From: Pseudomonas sp. B21_DOA
GTDB taxonomy: Bacteria > Pseudomonadota > Gammaproteobacteria > Pseudomonadales > Pseudomonadaceae
Assembly (NCBI GenBank): GCA_030544685.1
Contig: CP086683.1
Location: 4,464,001 to 4,528,000, forward strand
Direction: 5' to 3'
DNA length: 64,000 nucleotides
Below, one piece after another: positions 53,171-64,000 of this stretch. Under the pieces are notes generated by a model. It was not told the DNA's origin, searched no databases, and saw only the letters and a list, made by a program, of their open reading frames with translations. Every line of letters starts with the position of its first letter. Positions within the stretch are counted from its first letter, which is position 1. Both the position numbers and the translations under genes were made by a program.

Positions 53171-54007
53171 ATGGACAAACGCAACTGGATCTCTCTCTCC
53201 CAGGATGTCGATACCGGGATCGAGTCGATTCGTGCGCATTTCCGTGGGCATGCCTACGATCCACACTGGCATGACAGTTTTCTCGTCGGAGTGACCGAGC
53301 AAGGCGTCCAGCAATTCAACTGCCGCCGGGTGCGTCATCGCAGTACGCCGGGGCACGTGTTTCTGCTCGAGCCGGGTGAAATCCACGACGGCCATGCGCC
53401 GACGGAGGATGGCTTTACCTACTCCATGCTGTATCTCGATCCGCACTGGCTGGAGCGCGAACTGCACGCGCTGTTCGAAGAGGCGCCCGCCGACAGTCAG
53501 CCAGGCTTTGCCGACACCCTGAGCCACGATCCGCGCCTGTCGGCGGCGATCGTGCAAGCCTTCCACGCGTTACATGACGGCGATCTGCGCATCGTCCGGC
53601 AGACTGCGCTGGATGGCCTGCTGGCGTCCCTCACCCGCCACCTCGACTGGCGCAAGCGTCAGGACTTCGATCCGCGCCTGCCACTGGTTGCGCAGGTCGC
53701 GCGGGACTATCTGCATGCCCACACCTATGAAGACATCGGCCTCGACGACCTTGCGCAAGCCTGTGGCGTCGATCGTTTTCGCCTGACCCGCGCCTTCAAA
53801 GCCGCTTTCGGTCTCGCTCCCCACGCCTACCTTATCCAACTGCGCCTGGCCAAGGCGCGGCAATTGCTCGCGCGCGGCGAGACGCCAGCGCAGGTGGCCA
53901 GCGTGCTTGGTTTCGCCGACCAGAGTCACCTCGGTCGCTGGTTCCGCCGCGCCTACCAACTGACCCCGGCGGACTACCGCAGACGCTGCTCAAATCTTCC
54001 AGACTGA
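53171..54007 (+). CDS. AraC-family transcriptional regulator
   Basis: This 278-residue regulator has an N-terminal cupin-like sensor (YDPHWHDSFLVGVTEQGVQQ; PGHVFLLEPGEIHDGHAP) and a C-terminal double helix-turn-helix. The first helix pair is IGLDDLAQACGVDRFRLTRA and the second VASVLGFADQSHLGRWFRRA, ending in the family signature YQLTPADYRR. Its neighbour, a LysE-type exporter, starts 55 bases downstream on the same strand and is probably its target or partner. Confidence 0.9.
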   Translation: MDKRNWISLSQDVDTGIESIRAHFRGHAYDPHWHDSFLVGVTEQGVQQFNCRRVRHRSTPGHVFLLEPGEIHDGHAPTEDGFTYSMLYLDPHWLERELHALFEEAPADSQPGFADTLSHDPRLSAAIVQAFHALHDGDLRIVRQTALDGLLASLTRHLDWRKRQDFDPRLPLVAQVARDYLHAHTYEDIGLDDLAQACGVDRFRLTRAFKAAFGLAPHAYLIQLRLAKARQLLARGETPAQVASVLGFADQSHLGRWFRRAYQLTPADYRRRCSNLPD

Positions 54008-54061
54008 GGCCTTCGCGCTGACGATCATGATGTCCTGTTTCGACATTCAGGAATTTGCACC

Positions 54062-54658
54062 ATGGCGTCTTTACTGCCCTTTCTGCTGTTTGCTTTCGTT
54101 GCCTCGATCACCCCGGGGCCGACCAATATTCTGGTGCTGAGCCACAGTTCCCGGCGCGGATTGATTGCCACGTTGCCGATCATTTTTGGCGCCTGTGCGG
54201 CGGCGGCGCTGATTGTGCTGGTGGTCGGGCTCGGTGCTGGCGAAACCCTGTTGCGCTTTCCGCGCGTGCAACAAGCGATGGCGTGGGGCGGTGTGCTCTG
54301 GCTGAGTTGGCTGGCGTGGCAGATCTTTCGCAGCCCGCCGCCATCGCTGGACCCGAATGCCGCGCAGGAACAAGGTTTGAGCGTATTCGGCGCGGCGCTG
54401 CTGCAACTGGTCAACCCTAAGGTGTGGATGATGGCTGTGGCCGTGGTCAGCGTATTTGTTGGCGGCGGCGACAAGACGCTGCGCCTGCTGGTGTTGTCGC
54501 TGGCGTTTCTGCTGGTATCGCTGCCGTGTATGACGCTCTGGGCATTGCTCGGCGTTGGCAGCGCACGCTTGCTCAGCTCACCGCAAGCGTTCAAACGAAT
54601 GAACGCGGCGCTGGCCCTCCTTCTGCTGCTCTCGGCGTGGCTGGCCGTGTTGGTCTAA
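54062..54658 (+). CDS. LysE-family amino acid exporter
   Basis: This 198-residue protein has six TM helices with the RhtB/LysE signature FVASITPGPTNILVLSHSSR near the N terminus and LQLVNPKVWMMAVAVVSVFV in the middle. It exports an amino acid or derivative; specificity cannot be read from the sequence. Co-oriented with the AraC gene just upstream and convergent with the second AraC gene, overlapping its end by four bases. Confidence 0.88.
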   Translation: MASLLPFLLFAFVASITPGPTNILVLSHSSRRGLIATLPIIFGACAAAALIVLVVGLGAGETLLRFPRVQQAMAWGGVLWLSWLAWQIFRSPPPSLDPNAAQEQGLSVFGAALLQLVNPKVWMMAVAVVSVFVGGGDKTLRLLVLSLAFLLVSLPCMTLWALLGVGSARLLSSPQAFKRMNAALALLLLLSAWLAVLV

Positions 54659-55425
54659 AGCCCGGTCGCCTGCCGGTATTCGCGTGGTGTAAACCCGGTC
54701 GAGACCTTGAACTGACGGGTGAAAGCGCTGTGATCGGTGTAGCCGCATTGCAGCGCAACCTCGGTGATCGGCAAGTCGCTGTGCAGCAATCGATGCGCGT
54801 GTTCCAGGCGGACTTTCTGAATCATCTGCCGTGGTGTCAGGTGAAAAACGCGTTTGCAATAGCGCTCAAGTTGCGCCACGGAAATCCCGGCGATCCGTGT
54901 CAGTTCACTCAGCGGTACCCGCCGGTTGAAGTTGCCGCGAATGTATTCATCGACCGCCGCCAAACGCTCGAACGCCGGATGGGTTTCACTGGCTGATTGC
55001 AGATCCACCGAGATCCCCACCAGGCCGATGATCGTCCCGTCACGGTTGTAGATCGGCCGCTTGTGGGTCAGGCACCAGCCCGGCTCGCGACTGCCATACA
55101 GATGCAGTTCGAGCTGATCCTCCAACACGAAACCTTCCTCCAGCACCTTGCGATCCTGCTCGGTATAACCGGGGCCCAACTGCGCCGGGAACACCTGCGC
55201 ACTGGTTTTGCCGAGCAACGGGCGCAAATCCCTCAAACCACAACGTTGCACCAGCGTGCGGTTGGCCAGCACATAGCGCGCTTGCAGGTCCTTGATGAAG
55301 ATCGCCGCATTGGGGATCACATCGAGTATCGGCAACAGCTGCGCCGCACTGGCGACCATCTCTTCGAGGGTCTGCGCACGCAAGCCGTCAGTGCCCTGGC
55401 ACAGGATCGAAAACGCTGACTGCAT
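54655..55425 (-). CDS. PAS-AraC transcriptional regulator of the hydroxyproline cluster
   Basis: This 256-residue protein has an N-terminal PAS sensor (LLPILDVIPNAAIFIKDLQA; RPIYNRDGTIIGLVGISVDL) and a C-terminal AraC domain (VPLSELTRIAGISVAQLERY; ITEVALQCGYTDHSAFTRQF; STGFTPREYRQATG). GAGGGGAAG precedes the ATG at 55425. It is divergent from the permease gene and is probably the local activator of hydroxyproline catabolism, judged by position. Similar PAS-AraC regulators control such clusters in other pseudomonads. Confidence 0.85.
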   Translation of the reverse strand: MQSAFSILCQGTDGLRAQTLEEMVASAAQLLPILDVIPNAAIFIKDLQARYVLANRTLVQRCGLRDLRPLLGKTSAQVFPAQLGPGYTEQDRKVLEEGFVLEDQLELHLYGSREPGWCLTHKRPIYNRDGTIIGLVGISVDLQSASETHPAFERLAAVDEYIRGNFNRRVPLSELTRIAGISVAQLERYCKRVFHLTPRQMIQKVRLEHAHRLLHSDLPITEVALQCGYTDHSAFTRQFKVSTGFTPREYRQATGL

Positions 55426-55646
55426 CAAAGACTTCCCCTCGAGCTGAACCACCATAAATGCCACTCGCGAGCAGATTGCAGCAACGTCGCGGCCCTGTCG
55501 AGGCCGCGCATTCATCGGCGCCATTGTGCTGAATTCGTCATCGATCCCGGCATAAAACATCAATCGCCGCCACTGCCGAGCGGTGCAAAGTCTGCTCGTC
55601 CCCGTGACACAACTGCCTATCCAATAACTCACAAGAAGGCGATGCC

Positions 55647-57270
55647 ATGTCAGGCCAAGGCAAGTTCAAAAACAGCTTTCATTGATCGACCTCACCTTTA
55701 TCGGACTCGGAGCGATCTTCGGTTCCGGCTGGTTGTTTGCCGCCAGCCATGTCTCGGCGATTGCCGGGCCGGCGGGGATATTCTCCTGGTTGCTGGGCGG
55801 TTTCGCCGTGTTGCTGCTCGGTATCGTGTACTGCGAACTGGGCGCCGCACTGCCCCGGGCCGGCGGCGTGGTGCGCTACCCGGTTTACTCCCACGGCCCG
55901 CTGCTCGGCTACCTGATGGGCTTCATCACCCTGATTGCGTTTTCCAGTCTGGTGGCGATCGAAGTGGTCGCCTCGCGCCAATACGCGGCGGCGTGGTTTC
56001 CGGGCCTGACCAAGGCTGGCAGCGGCGATCCGACGATCCTCGGCTGGCTGGTGCAGTTCGGCCTGCTCTGCGTGTTTTTCCTGCTCAACTACCGCAGCGT
56101 GAAGACCTTCGCCAAGGCCAACAATCTGGTCAGCGTGTTCAAATTCATCGTGCCGCTGCTGGTCATCGGCGTGCTGTTCACCTTCTTCAAACCGGAGAAC
56201 TTCCAGGTTCAGGGATTCGCCCCATTCGGCCTGTCCGGCGTGGAGATGGCCGTCTCTGCCGGGGGATCATCTTTGCCTACCTGGGCCTGACGCCGATCAT
56301 TTCCGTCGCCAGCGAAGTGAAGAATCCACAGCGCACCATTCCCATCGCGCTGATTCTCTCGGTGCTGCTGTCGACCTTGATCTACGTGCTGCTGCAAATG
56401 GCTTTTCTCGGCAGCATCCCGACGGAGATGCTCGCCAACGGCTGGGCCGGTATCAGCAAGGAATTCGCCCTGCCCTATCGCGACATCGCCCTGGCGCTCG
56501 GTGTCGGATGGCTGGCGTATCTGGTGGTCGCCGATGCGGTGATCTCGCCGAGCGGCTGCGGCAACATCTACATGAACGCCACCCCGCGAGTGATCTACGG
56601 CTGGGCGCAAACCGGCACCTTCTTCAAGGTCTTCACCCACATCGATGAAAAGTCCGGCATCCCGCGTCCGGCGCTGTGGCTGACTTTCGCCCTGTCGGTG
56701 TTCTGGACCCTGCCATTCCCGTCGTGGGAAGCGCTGATCAACGTGGTCTCCGCCGCGCTGGTGTTGAGCTATGCGGTGGCGCCCGTATCGGTTGCGGCGC
56801 TGCGGCGCAATGCGCCGGACATGCCGCGCCCGTTCCGGGTCAAGAGCATGGGCCTGCTCGGGCCGGTGTCGTTCATCATTGCCGCGCTGATCGTCTACTG
56901 GTCGGGCTGGAACACCGTGTCGTGGCTGCTTGGCCTGCAGATTCTGATGTTTGTCATCTACCTGTTCTGCGGTCGCTTTGTGCCCACTGCACACCTGAGT
57001 CTGGCGCGTCAGGTGCGCTCATCGGCGTGGCTGATCGCCTTCTACGCGGTGACCATCGTGCTGTCGAAACTTGGCACCTTCGGGGGCCTGGGCATCCTCA
57101 CTCATCCGTTCGACACGATCGTCGTCGCCGCTTGCGCCACCGGTATTTACTACTGGGGCGCAGCGACCGGCGTGCCTGCCCATCTGCTGCGTCTGGACGA
57201 CGAGGACGAAGAAAGCGAAAGCCCTGCGCCCTCGCCCACCGTCAACGCCCGCCCTGCCGGCGCCTACTGA
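55647..57270 (+). CDS. APC-family amino acid permease, two frameshifts
   Basis: This ~12-TM permease, 541 residues after repair, is the likely hydroxyproline importer. The ATG at 55647 follows AGAAGG and reads MSGQGKFK; a base is missing at the A5 run 55668-55672, after which the frame reads [20 protein letters not shown], the APC first-helix motif. A second base is missing at the G5 run 56261-56265, restored as [20 protein letters not shown]. The rest ([35 protein letters not shown]) is intact. It heads the operon with the epimerase gene 23 bases downstream. Confidence 0.85.
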
Positions 57271-57292
57271 AATCATACAACGGGATCTCTTC

Positions 57293-58219
57293 ATGAAACG
57301 AGTACACGTCATTGATTCCCACACCGGCGGCGAACCGACGCGACTGGTGATGAGCGGCTTCCCCGAGTTGTCCGGCAACAGCATGGTCGAGAAACGCGAC
57401 GCCCTGCGCAGCCAGCACGATCAGTGGCGCCGCGCCTGTCTGCTCGAACCGCGTGGCAACGATGTGCTGGTCGGCGCGCTGTATTGCCCGCCGGTCTCGC
57501 CGGACGCTACCTGCGGGGTGATCTTCTTCAACAACGCCGGATACCTGGGCATGTGCGGCCACGGCACCATCGGCCTGATCAACTCGTTGCAGCATCTGGG
57601 GAAAATCCAGCCGGGCGTGCACAGGATCGACACACCGGTGGGGCAAGTCAGCGCGACGCTGCACGACGATGGCTCGGTCACCCTGGGCAACGTGCCCGCT
57701 TACCGTTATCGCAAACAGGTGCCGGTGGACGTACCCGGTTTCGGTCGCGTTGTCGGCGATATCGCCTACGGCGGCAACTGGTTTTACCTCGTCTCCGAGC
57801 ATGGCCAGACGCTGACCATGGACAACGTCGAGCACCTGACGGCCTACACCTGGGCGATGCTCAAGGCGCTGGAAGATCAAGGCATCTCTGGCGAAGACGG
57901 CGCGGTCATCGACCACATCGAACTGTTCGCCGACGACGACAACGCCGATAGCCGCAACTTCGTCATGTGCCCCGGCAAAGCCTATGACCGCTCGCCGTGC
58001 GGCACCGGCACCAGCGCCAAACTCGCCTGTCTGGCCGCCGACGACAAGCTGCAGCCCGGCGCGCTATGGGTTCAGGCGAGCATCACTGGCAGCCAGTTCG
58101 AAGGCCGCTTCGAATGGGAGGGCGAACGCATTCGCCCGTTCATCACCGGCCGCGCCTACATGACCGCCGACAGCACCTTGCTGATAGACGACACCGACCC
58201 GTTCGCGTGGGGCATCTGA
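57293..58219 (+). CDS. hypE: 4-hydroxyproline 2-epimerase (proline racemase family)
   Basis: This 308-residue enzyme interconverts trans-4-hydroxy-L-proline and cis-4-hydroxy-D-proline. Both acid/base cysteines are present: [13 protein letters not shown] and [14 protein letters not shown]. That pair separates epimerases from 3-hydroxyproline dehydratases, where one Cys is replaced by Ser or Thr. The N terminus [20 protein letters not shown] is typical. Frame intact. Also called lhpA. Confidence 0.92.
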   Translation: MKRVHVIDSHTGGEPTRLVMSGFPELSGNSMVEKRDALRSQHDQWRRACLLEPRGNDVLVGALYCPPVSPDATCGVIFFNNAGYLGMCGHGTIGLINSLQHLGKIQPGVHRIDTPVGQVSATLHDDGSVTLGNVPAYRYRKQVPVDVPGFGRVVGDIAYGGNWFYLVSEHGQTLTMDNVEHLTAYTWAMLKALEDQGISGEDGAVIDHIELFADDDNADSRNFVMCPGKAYDRSPCGTGTSAKLACLAADDKLQPGALWVQASITGSQFEGRFEWEGERIRPFITGRAYMTADSTLLIDDTDPFAWGI

Positions 58220-58273
58220 GCCGCCACGCCGATTTTTCACCTCGAATCAAACGAAATGCCAAGGAGTTGAACC

Positions 58274-59221
<948 letters not shown>

Positions 59222-59285
59222 CTGCCACCTGCCGCGAGTCATCACGATTGGCGGCAGGCCTCTCTGATTTTCACAGGAAGACACC

Positions 59286-60878
59286 ATGACTTTAACGGGC
59301 AACATGCTGATCGGCCAACAAGGCGTAGCGGGCCATCGTCCGGCCTTTCGCGGGATCAATTCCGCGACCAGCGAGGCGCTTGATCCGGAATACGCCGGCG
59401 CGTCAGCCGAACAGGTCGAACAGGCCTGCGCCATGGCTTGGGCGGCGCAAGACGCGTACCGCGAAACCAGCCTGAGCGCCCGTGCGGCATTTCTCGAAAG
59501 CATTGCCGAGCACATCGACAACCTTGGCGATGAACTGATCGAACGCGCCCACGCCGAAACCGGTTTGCCGCGCGCGCGCCTTGAGGGTGAACGCGGGCGC
59601 ACCTGCCAGCAATTGCGCCTGTTCGCCCGCACGGTGCGCGCCGGTGAATGGCTGGACGTGCGCGTCGACCATGCGCAACCACAACGCCAGCCACTGCCGC
59701 GCTCCGACCTGCGGCAACGACAGATTGCCTTGGGGCCGGTCGCGGTGTTTGGTGCGAGCAACTTTCCGCTGGCATTTTCCGTGGCCGGTGGCGACACCGC
59801 TGCGGCGTTGGCGGCTGGTTGCCCGGTGATCGTCAAGGCGCACAGCGCGCATCCGGCCACCAGCGAACTGGTCGGCCGCGCAGTCGCGCAAGCGGTCAAA
59901 GCCTGCGCTCTGCCCGAGGGCGTGTTTTCCTTATTGTTCGATTCTGGCTACGAAGTCGGCATCGCACTGGTCAGCGACTGGCGCATCAAAGCCGCTGGTT
60001 TCACTGGCTCGCGCACTGGCGGTCTGGCCTTGATGAAAGCTGCGCAAGCGCGGCCCGAGCCGATCCCGGTGTATGCGGAAATGAGCTCGATCAACCCGGT
60101 TTTGCTGTTTCCCGCCGCGCTGGAAAATCGCGCGCAGGCGCTGGCCGAAGGGTTTGTCGCGTCGCTGACACTGGGCGCCGGGCAATTCTGCACCAACCCG
60201 GGATTGCTGATTGCCCGCAAAAGTCCGGCGCTCGACGGGTTTCTCAGCGCAGTGGCTGAACTGATCCCGCGCAGCGCGGCGCAAACCATGCTCACGCCCG
60301 GCATCTTCGGCGCCTATCAAGCAGGCGTGACGGCTTTGCAGGACAATCCCCGCGCACGCACGGTAGCGGCTGGCCAACCCGGCAGCGGCGCGAATCAGTG
60401 TCAGACGCATGTCTTCAGTACCGAGGCGGCGGATTTTCTTGCCGATCAGCGTTTGCAAGCTGAGGTCTTCGGCGCGACATCGCTTGTCGTGCATTGCAGC
60501 AGTGACGAAGAAATCCGTCAGGTCTGCGAACATCTGGAAGGCCAACTCACCGCCACCCTGCACTTGGATGACGCCGACCTTGCACTGGCGCGTACGTTGC
60601 TGCCAACCCTGGAACGCAAGGCCGGGCGCCTGCTGGTCAACGGCTGGCCGACCGGCGTGGAAGTCTGCGATGCAATGGTGCATGGCGGGCCTTACCCGGC
60701 GACTTCAGATGCGCGCAGCACCTCGGTGGGCACTGCGGCGATCCTGCGTTTCCTGCGTCCGGTGTGCTATCAGGATTTCCCCGACAGCTTGCTGCCGACG
60801 GCGCTGCAACAGGCCAATCCGCTCAACCTTCGGCGCTTGCTCGATGGCCACCGGGAAGCGACACGCCATGGCGAATAA
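59286..60878 (+). CDS. Aldehyde dehydrogenase, 2-oxoglutarate semialdehyde type
   Basis: This 530-residue NAD(P)-dependent enzyme should oxidise 2-oxoglutarate semialdehyde to 2-oxoglutarate, the last step to the TCA cycle. [20 protein letters not shown] is the cofactor-binding motif of this long-chain ALDH branch. The catalytic Glu lies in [15 protein letters not shown] and the Cys in [14 protein letters not shown]. Its stop overlaps the D-amino acid oxidase start by 11 bases. Confidence 0.9.
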   Translation: MTLTGNMLIGQQGVAGHRPAFRGINSATSEALDPEYAGASAEQVEQACAMAWAAQDAYRETSLSARAAFLESIAEHIDNLGDELIERAHAETGLPRARLEGERGRTCQQLRLFARTVRAGEWLDVRVDHAQPQRQPLPRSDLRQRQIALGPVAVFGASNFPLAFSVAGGDTAAALAAGCPVIVKAHSAHPATSELVGRAVAQAVKACALPEGVFSLLFDSGYEVGIALVSDWRIKAAGFTGSRTGGLALMKAAQARPEPIPVYAEMSSINPVLLFPAALENRAQALAEGFVASLTLGAGQFCTNPGLLIARKSPALDGFLSAVAELIPRSAAQTMLTPGIFGAYQAGVTALQDNPRARTVAAGQPGSGANQCQTHVFSTEAADFLADQRLQAEVFGATSLVVHCSSDEEIRQVCEHLEGQLTATLHLDDADLALARTLLPTLERKAGRLLVNGWPTGVEVCDAMVHGGPYPATSDARSTSVGTAAILRFLRPVCYQDFPDSLLPTALQQANPLNLRRLLDGHREATRHGE

Positions 60879-62119
60879 TCCTTCGCACGACATCGCCGTG
60901 GTCGGCGCCGGGATCATTGGCGTAGCTTGCGCACTGCGCCTGGCGCGCCAGGGTTTGCGCGTGGTGGTCATTGATCAGCAGGAACCGGGGCATGGCGCTT
61001 CGTTCGGTAATGCCGGACATCTGGCCACTGAGCAAGTGTTTCCGATTGCTGACGTATCGATCCTCAAGCGTTTGCCGGCCATGCTCATGGATCCGATGGG
61101 GCCGCTGCGCCTGGACTGGAAATACCTGCCGCGCGCCCTGCCGTGGTTCACCCGCTTGCTGCTGAATCTGCGGCCTGAGCCTTTTCAGAAAACCGTCGCG
61201 GGCTTGCGTGCGCTGAATGAAAGCAGTCTCGACGCCTGGCAGCGCTTGCTCAGCGATATCCAGCGCACCGATCTGCTCAAGGTTGACGGCTCGTTACTGG
61301 TCTTCGAAAAACCGAATCGCAGCAGGCAATCGAAGCGTTGCAGGCACGCCTGAAGCAGCAGCAAGTGCCGGTGGATTACTGGCCAACCGGGGCGATCCGC
61401 GAAACGGCGCCGCAACTCAGCCAACAGATTCAGGGCGGACTGTTTTTCCGCGCACCGGGCATTTCCTTGATCCCTATCGGGTGGTCTGCGCACTGGTCGA
61501 AGCGGCTCGCAGCAGCGGCGTGAGTTTTCTCCGGCAGCGGGTTCAGGGCGGCTACGTGCAGGAAAACGGCGTCTTATTGATGACGGGCAACGGCGGTGCG
61601 ACGGCCAGCCGCGTGTTACTGGCCTGCGGTGCACACTCGGCGAAACTCACCGCCGCGCTGACTGGCAAGCAGGTGCCGCTGGACACCGAACGCGGCTATC
61701 ACCTGATGCTGCCGCACGAGCATGATCGCCTGCCCTTCCCCGTCACCTCGCTGGAACGCAAGTTCATCATGACGCCGATGCGCGAAGGCCTGCGCCTGGC
61801 CGGCACGGTCGAGTTCGCCGGGCTGGAGCGGCCAGCGAACATGGCACGTGCCTGGCAGTTGCAGCGTTTGAGCCAAGGTCTGTTTCGCAAGGATCTGAAC
61901 GCTGATGGCGCAACTCCATGGATGGGCTTTCGCCCGTCGCTGCCGGATTCGCTGCCGGTGATCGATCAGGTGTGCGACGGCAAGGTGTTGCTCGCCTTCG
62001 GTCACCAACATCTGGGCTTGACCCAGGCGGCGGTGACGGCGGAGATGATCGGGCAAATGGTCTCAGGCGCGACCGTCGCGCTGCCCGACACCGAGCCCTA
62101 TCGACTGGCGCGTTTCTAA
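60868..62119 (+). CDS. FAD-dependent D-amino acid (cis-4-hydroxy-D-proline) dehydrogenase, two frameshifts
   Basis: This DadA-type flavoprotein is 417 residues after repair and should oxidise cis-4-hydroxy-D-proline to the pyrroline. The FAD motif is [20 protein letters not shown], followed by [13 protein letters not shown] base is missing at the A5 run 61307-61311 (restored as [20 protein letters not shown]) and another at the G3 run 61457-61459 (restored as [20 protein letters not shown]). C-terminal [16 protein letters not shown] and [20 protein letters not shown] are intact. A single-chain form, unlike the multi-subunit LhpBEF enzyme of some pseudomonads. Confidence 0.88.
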
Positions 62120-62325
62120 GCGCGCTTCAGCGCGTCGCCGTGGTGCATGGCCAAATGGCCGGTCTTGTCGCTCTTGACCTCGTACTGCGGCGCGTCTTTC
62201 GAGGCCGGGCGGTGGCGGCCCATGAACTCGGTGTCGCGGGTGTGCACCTTGACCACTTTGCCGTGAATCTCGCCGGCCTCGGAATTCCAGCGCACCGCAT
62301 CGCCGACCTTGAATGAGCTGCTCAT
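62116..62325 (-). CDS. HVA1/DUF2945 TUDOR-like domain protein
   Basis: This 69-residue protein matches the hypervirulence-associated TUDOR family (DUF2945): KVGDAVRWNSEAGEIHGKVV, then KVHTRDTEFMGR and YEVKSDKTGHLAMHHGDALK. Function unknown; members are often stress-associated. The start at 62325 has GAGGA at a good distance; the ATG three bases before it is less likely. It overlaps the dehydrogenase stop by four bases. Confidence 0.85.
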   Translation of the reverse strand: MSSSFKVGDAVRWNSEAGEIHGKVVKVHTRDTEFMGRHRPASKDAPQYEVKSDKTGHLAMHHGDALKRA

Positions 62326-62490
62326 CATTGCGTCCTCGCCTCTGGCTTGTTGGTTTATGGAGCCGCGAGCGTTGGAGAAATTCCGCTTTTTTACGAGGCG
62401 ACCGAAGGCAGGCAAAAAAATCGAACGGCGAAAATCACCCGCATCTCCAACTTGCACAAGCCATAGAAAACGGCCATTGCGAGGTGTCAG

Positions 62491-62715
62491 ATGAACAATG
62501 ATCAAGGCAAGCAAGGTGATGATCCGCTTCCAACCACCCCGGATCCGCTGAGTCCGGGGCGTACCGAGGTCGATCCGATGAAGGAACGCGGCATCGACGA
62601 ACTGCCCGACAACGAAGGCGAAATCCCACTGGATGATGCTACCGGCCTGGACCCGGAGCGCGTACGCCAAGAAACCGACAACGCCGAGATGGACGATCAA
62701 CCCAATCCGCGTTGA
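62491..62715 (+). CDS. Small acidic hypothetical protein
   Basis: This 74-residue hydrophilic protein, MNNDQGKQGDDPLPTTPDPL and onward, is rich in Asp, Glu and Pro (EIPLDDATGLDPERVRQETD). It looks disordered and lacks any membrane segment. AGGTGTCAG precedes the ATG and a terminator follows, so it is probably a real gene, divergent from the HVA1 gene. Similar acidic proteins are common in pseudomonads; role unknown. Confidence 0.7.
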   Translation: MNNDQGKQGDDPLPTTPDPLSPGRTEVDPMKERGIDELPDNEGEIPLDDATGLDPERVRQETDNAEMDDQPNPR

Positions 62716-62720
62716 GCCTG

Positions 62721-62746
62721 GAAAGGCAGCCATACGGCTGCCTTTC
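62721..62746. terminator. Rho-independent terminator
   Basis: AAAGGCAGCC pairs with GGCTGCCTTT around ATAC just after the acidic protein gene. Confidence 0.8.
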
Positions 62747-62857
62747 GGTTGCGCAATCAACAGCAGAATCAGGCAAGCATTGCACAGAAATGCACTACTT
62801 CACGCCCGACCCCAGGCGCAACAATGGGCGTCCGATTACCCCATGGAGGATGCTCAC

Positions 62858-63907
62858 ATGCTTGTGCAAGCCTACGGCGCCCACGCTGGCGACAAACCCC
62901 TTGAGCCCATGCAGATCAACCGCCGCGCCCCGGCGGCGCACGACGTGCAGATCGATATCGCCTTCTGTGGCATCTGCCATTCCGACCTGCATCAGGTGCG
63001 CGCCGAATGGGCTGGCACGCAATTCCCTTGCGTGCCCGGCCATGAAATCGTCGGCCGCGTCTCGGCGGTCGGCGATCACGTCAAAGCTTACAAGGTCGGC
63101 GATCTGGTCGGTGTCGGTTGCATCGTCGACAGCTGCCAGCACTGCGATGACTGCGAATCCGGTCTGGAAAATTACTGCGACGGCATGATCGGCACCTACA
63201 ACTTCCCGACCCCGGACGCACCGGGCTGGACCCTCGGCGGTTACTCGCAAAACATCGTCGTGCACGAGCGCTACGTGTTGCGCATTCGTCATCCCGAAAT
63301 GCAACTGGCCGCCGTCGCGCCGCTGCTCTGCGCTGGCATCACCACTTATTCGCCGCTGCGCCACTGGAACGCCGGCCCCGGCAAGAAAGTCGGCGTGGTC
63401 GGCATCGGTGGCCTCGGCCACATGGGCATCAAACTGGCCCACGCCATGGGCGCGCATGTCGTCGCATTCACTACTTCCGAATCCAAGCGTGAAGCGGCCA
63501 AGGCACTGGGCGCGGACGAAGTGGTGGTGTCGCGCAATGCCGAGGAAATGGCGGCACACGCCAAGAGCTTCGACTTCATCCTCAATACCGTCGCAGCGCC
63601 GCACGATCTCGACGCCTTCCTCGTGCTGCTCAAGCGCGATGGCGCGTTGACCCTGGTCGGTGCGCCTGCCTCGCCGCATCCATCGCCGAACGTGTTCAAC
63701 CTGATCACCAAGCGGCGGACCATTGCCGGCTCAATGATCGGCGGCATTCCCGAGACTCAGGAGATGCTGGATTTCTGCGCCGAGCACGGCATCGTTTCCG
63801 ACATCGAATTGATCCGTGCCGACCAGATCAATGAGTCCTACGAGCGCATGCTCAAGGGCGATGTGAAATACCGCTTCGTCATCGACAACGCAACCCTCGC
63901 CGGCTAA
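62858..63907 (+). CDS. Zinc-dependent NAD(P) alcohol dehydrogenase (YahK/CAD-like)
   Basis: This 349-residue medium-chain dehydrogenase has the catalytic zinc Cys in AFCGICHSDLH, PGHEIVGRV (His/Glu), and the structural zinc motif CQHCDDCESGLENYC. The cofactor loop is GVVGIGGLGHMGIKLAHAMG. It resembles the NADP-dependent aldehyde reductases of the cinnamyl alcohol dehydrogenase group (YahK, AdhC), which reduce many aldehydes. GGAGG precedes the ATG. Substrate unknown; a detoxification role is plausible. Confidence 0.9.
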   Translation: MLVQAYGAHAGDKPLEPMQINRRAPAAHDVQIDIAFCGICHSDLHQVRAEWAGTQFPCVPGHEIVGRVSAVGDHVKAYKVGDLVGVGCIVDSCQHCDDCESGLENYCDGMIGTYNFPTPDAPGWTLGGYSQNIVVHERYVLRIRHPEMQLAAVAPLLCAGITTYSPLRHWNAGPGKKVGVVGIGGLGHMGIKLAHAMGAHVVAFTTSESKREAAKALGADEVVVSRNAEEMAAHAKSFDFILNTVAAPHDLDAFLVLLKRDGALTLVGAPASPHPSPNVFNLITKRRTIAGSMIGGIPETQEMLDFCAEHGIVSDIELIRADQINESYERMLKGDVKYRFVIDNATLAG

Positions 63908-63915
63908 GCGCCAAC

Positions 63916-63943
63916 GTCCATCGGCAGCGACATGCTGCCGATG
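63916..63943. terminator. Hairpin after the alcohol dehydrogenase gene
   Basis: CCATCGGCAG and CTGCCGATGG form a 10-bp stem around CGACATG. No T run follows, so a terminator role is uncertain. Confidence 0.5.
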
Positions 63944-64000
63944 GCTCGGGAATCCATCGGCGCGATTTGACAGCGCCCACGTTGCTCGCCACAGTCGCAC

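Noticed and set aside
63731..64000. Minus-strand frame at the right edge
   Set aside because: It overlaps the alcohol dehydrogenase gene in reverse and has no family resemblance; the true next gene is beyond the window.

Overview
The window is a chromosomal segment of a fluorescent Pseudomonas, most probably of the P. fluorescens group. The evidence is high-GC coding bias, dense GGGAGCGAGCCTGCTCGC-type REP palindromes between genes, and gene sets typical of the genus (AcnB, RstAB, MiaE, DUF1289, DUF1652, HVA1, OprD-family porin). It is mostly ordinary core and niche-catabolism DNA. I see no prophage, CRISPR array, rRNA, intact insertion sequence or obvious genomic island. The least ordinary stretch is about 51.8-53.1 kb.

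Layout. 0-5.4 kb: end of a GMC oxidoreductase, an MHS transporter, DUF427, topB (behind a LexA-type box). 5.5-9.3 kb: cyanate detoxification (cynR, cynS, cynT) and a ProA-like aldehyde dehydrogenase. 9.5-15.6 kb: glutaminase, GFA protein, RstA/RstB, MiaE, an Anr-type promoter driving a universal stress protein, DUF1289. 16-24.5 kb: acnB, an SdaC-like permease, two tiny coiled-coil membrane proteins, a tautomerase, a D-2-hydroxyacid dehydrogenase, a phosphotransferase/SDR pair. 24.6-30.4 kb: lipoprotein, DUF1652, a triple-PAS LuxR regulator, an HlyD/DHA2 efflux pair. 30.7-37 kb: oxidative uronate catabolism (porin, uronate dehydrogenase, lactonase, TRAP transporter). 37-40.6 kb: sulfide/persulfide detoxification (TauE exporter, SQR, BigR-type repressor, persulfide dioxygenase). 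40.6-47 kb: HxlR/MFS pair, small envelope proteins, CinA-like protein, large MscS channel. 47-51.8 kb: a LacI-controlled carbohydrate cluster. 51.8-53.1 kb: a tandem-repeat secreted protein, a 32-residue peptide gene with a hairpin over its ribosome binding site, and duplicated RNA-like elements. 53.2-54.7 kb: AraC regulator and LysE exporter. 54.7-62.1 kb: 4-hydroxyproline catabolism. 62.1-64 kb: small stress-type proteins and a zinc alcohol dehydrogenase.

How they work together. The uronate porin, TRAP transporter, dehydrogenase and lactonase form an import-and-oxidise route whose two divided promoters share a near-identical site. SQR makes persulfide, the dioxygenase converts it to sulfite and TauE can export it, under a thiol-switch repressor. 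The hydroxyproline genes run from epimerisation to 2-oxoglutarate semialdehyde oxidation.

Quality warning. At least 19 single-base deletions, nearly all in homopolymer runs, break 15 otherwise well-conserved genes, including acnB. All shift the frame in the same direction, so I read them as uncorrected sequencing errors. Broken genes are annotated over their full inferred span.
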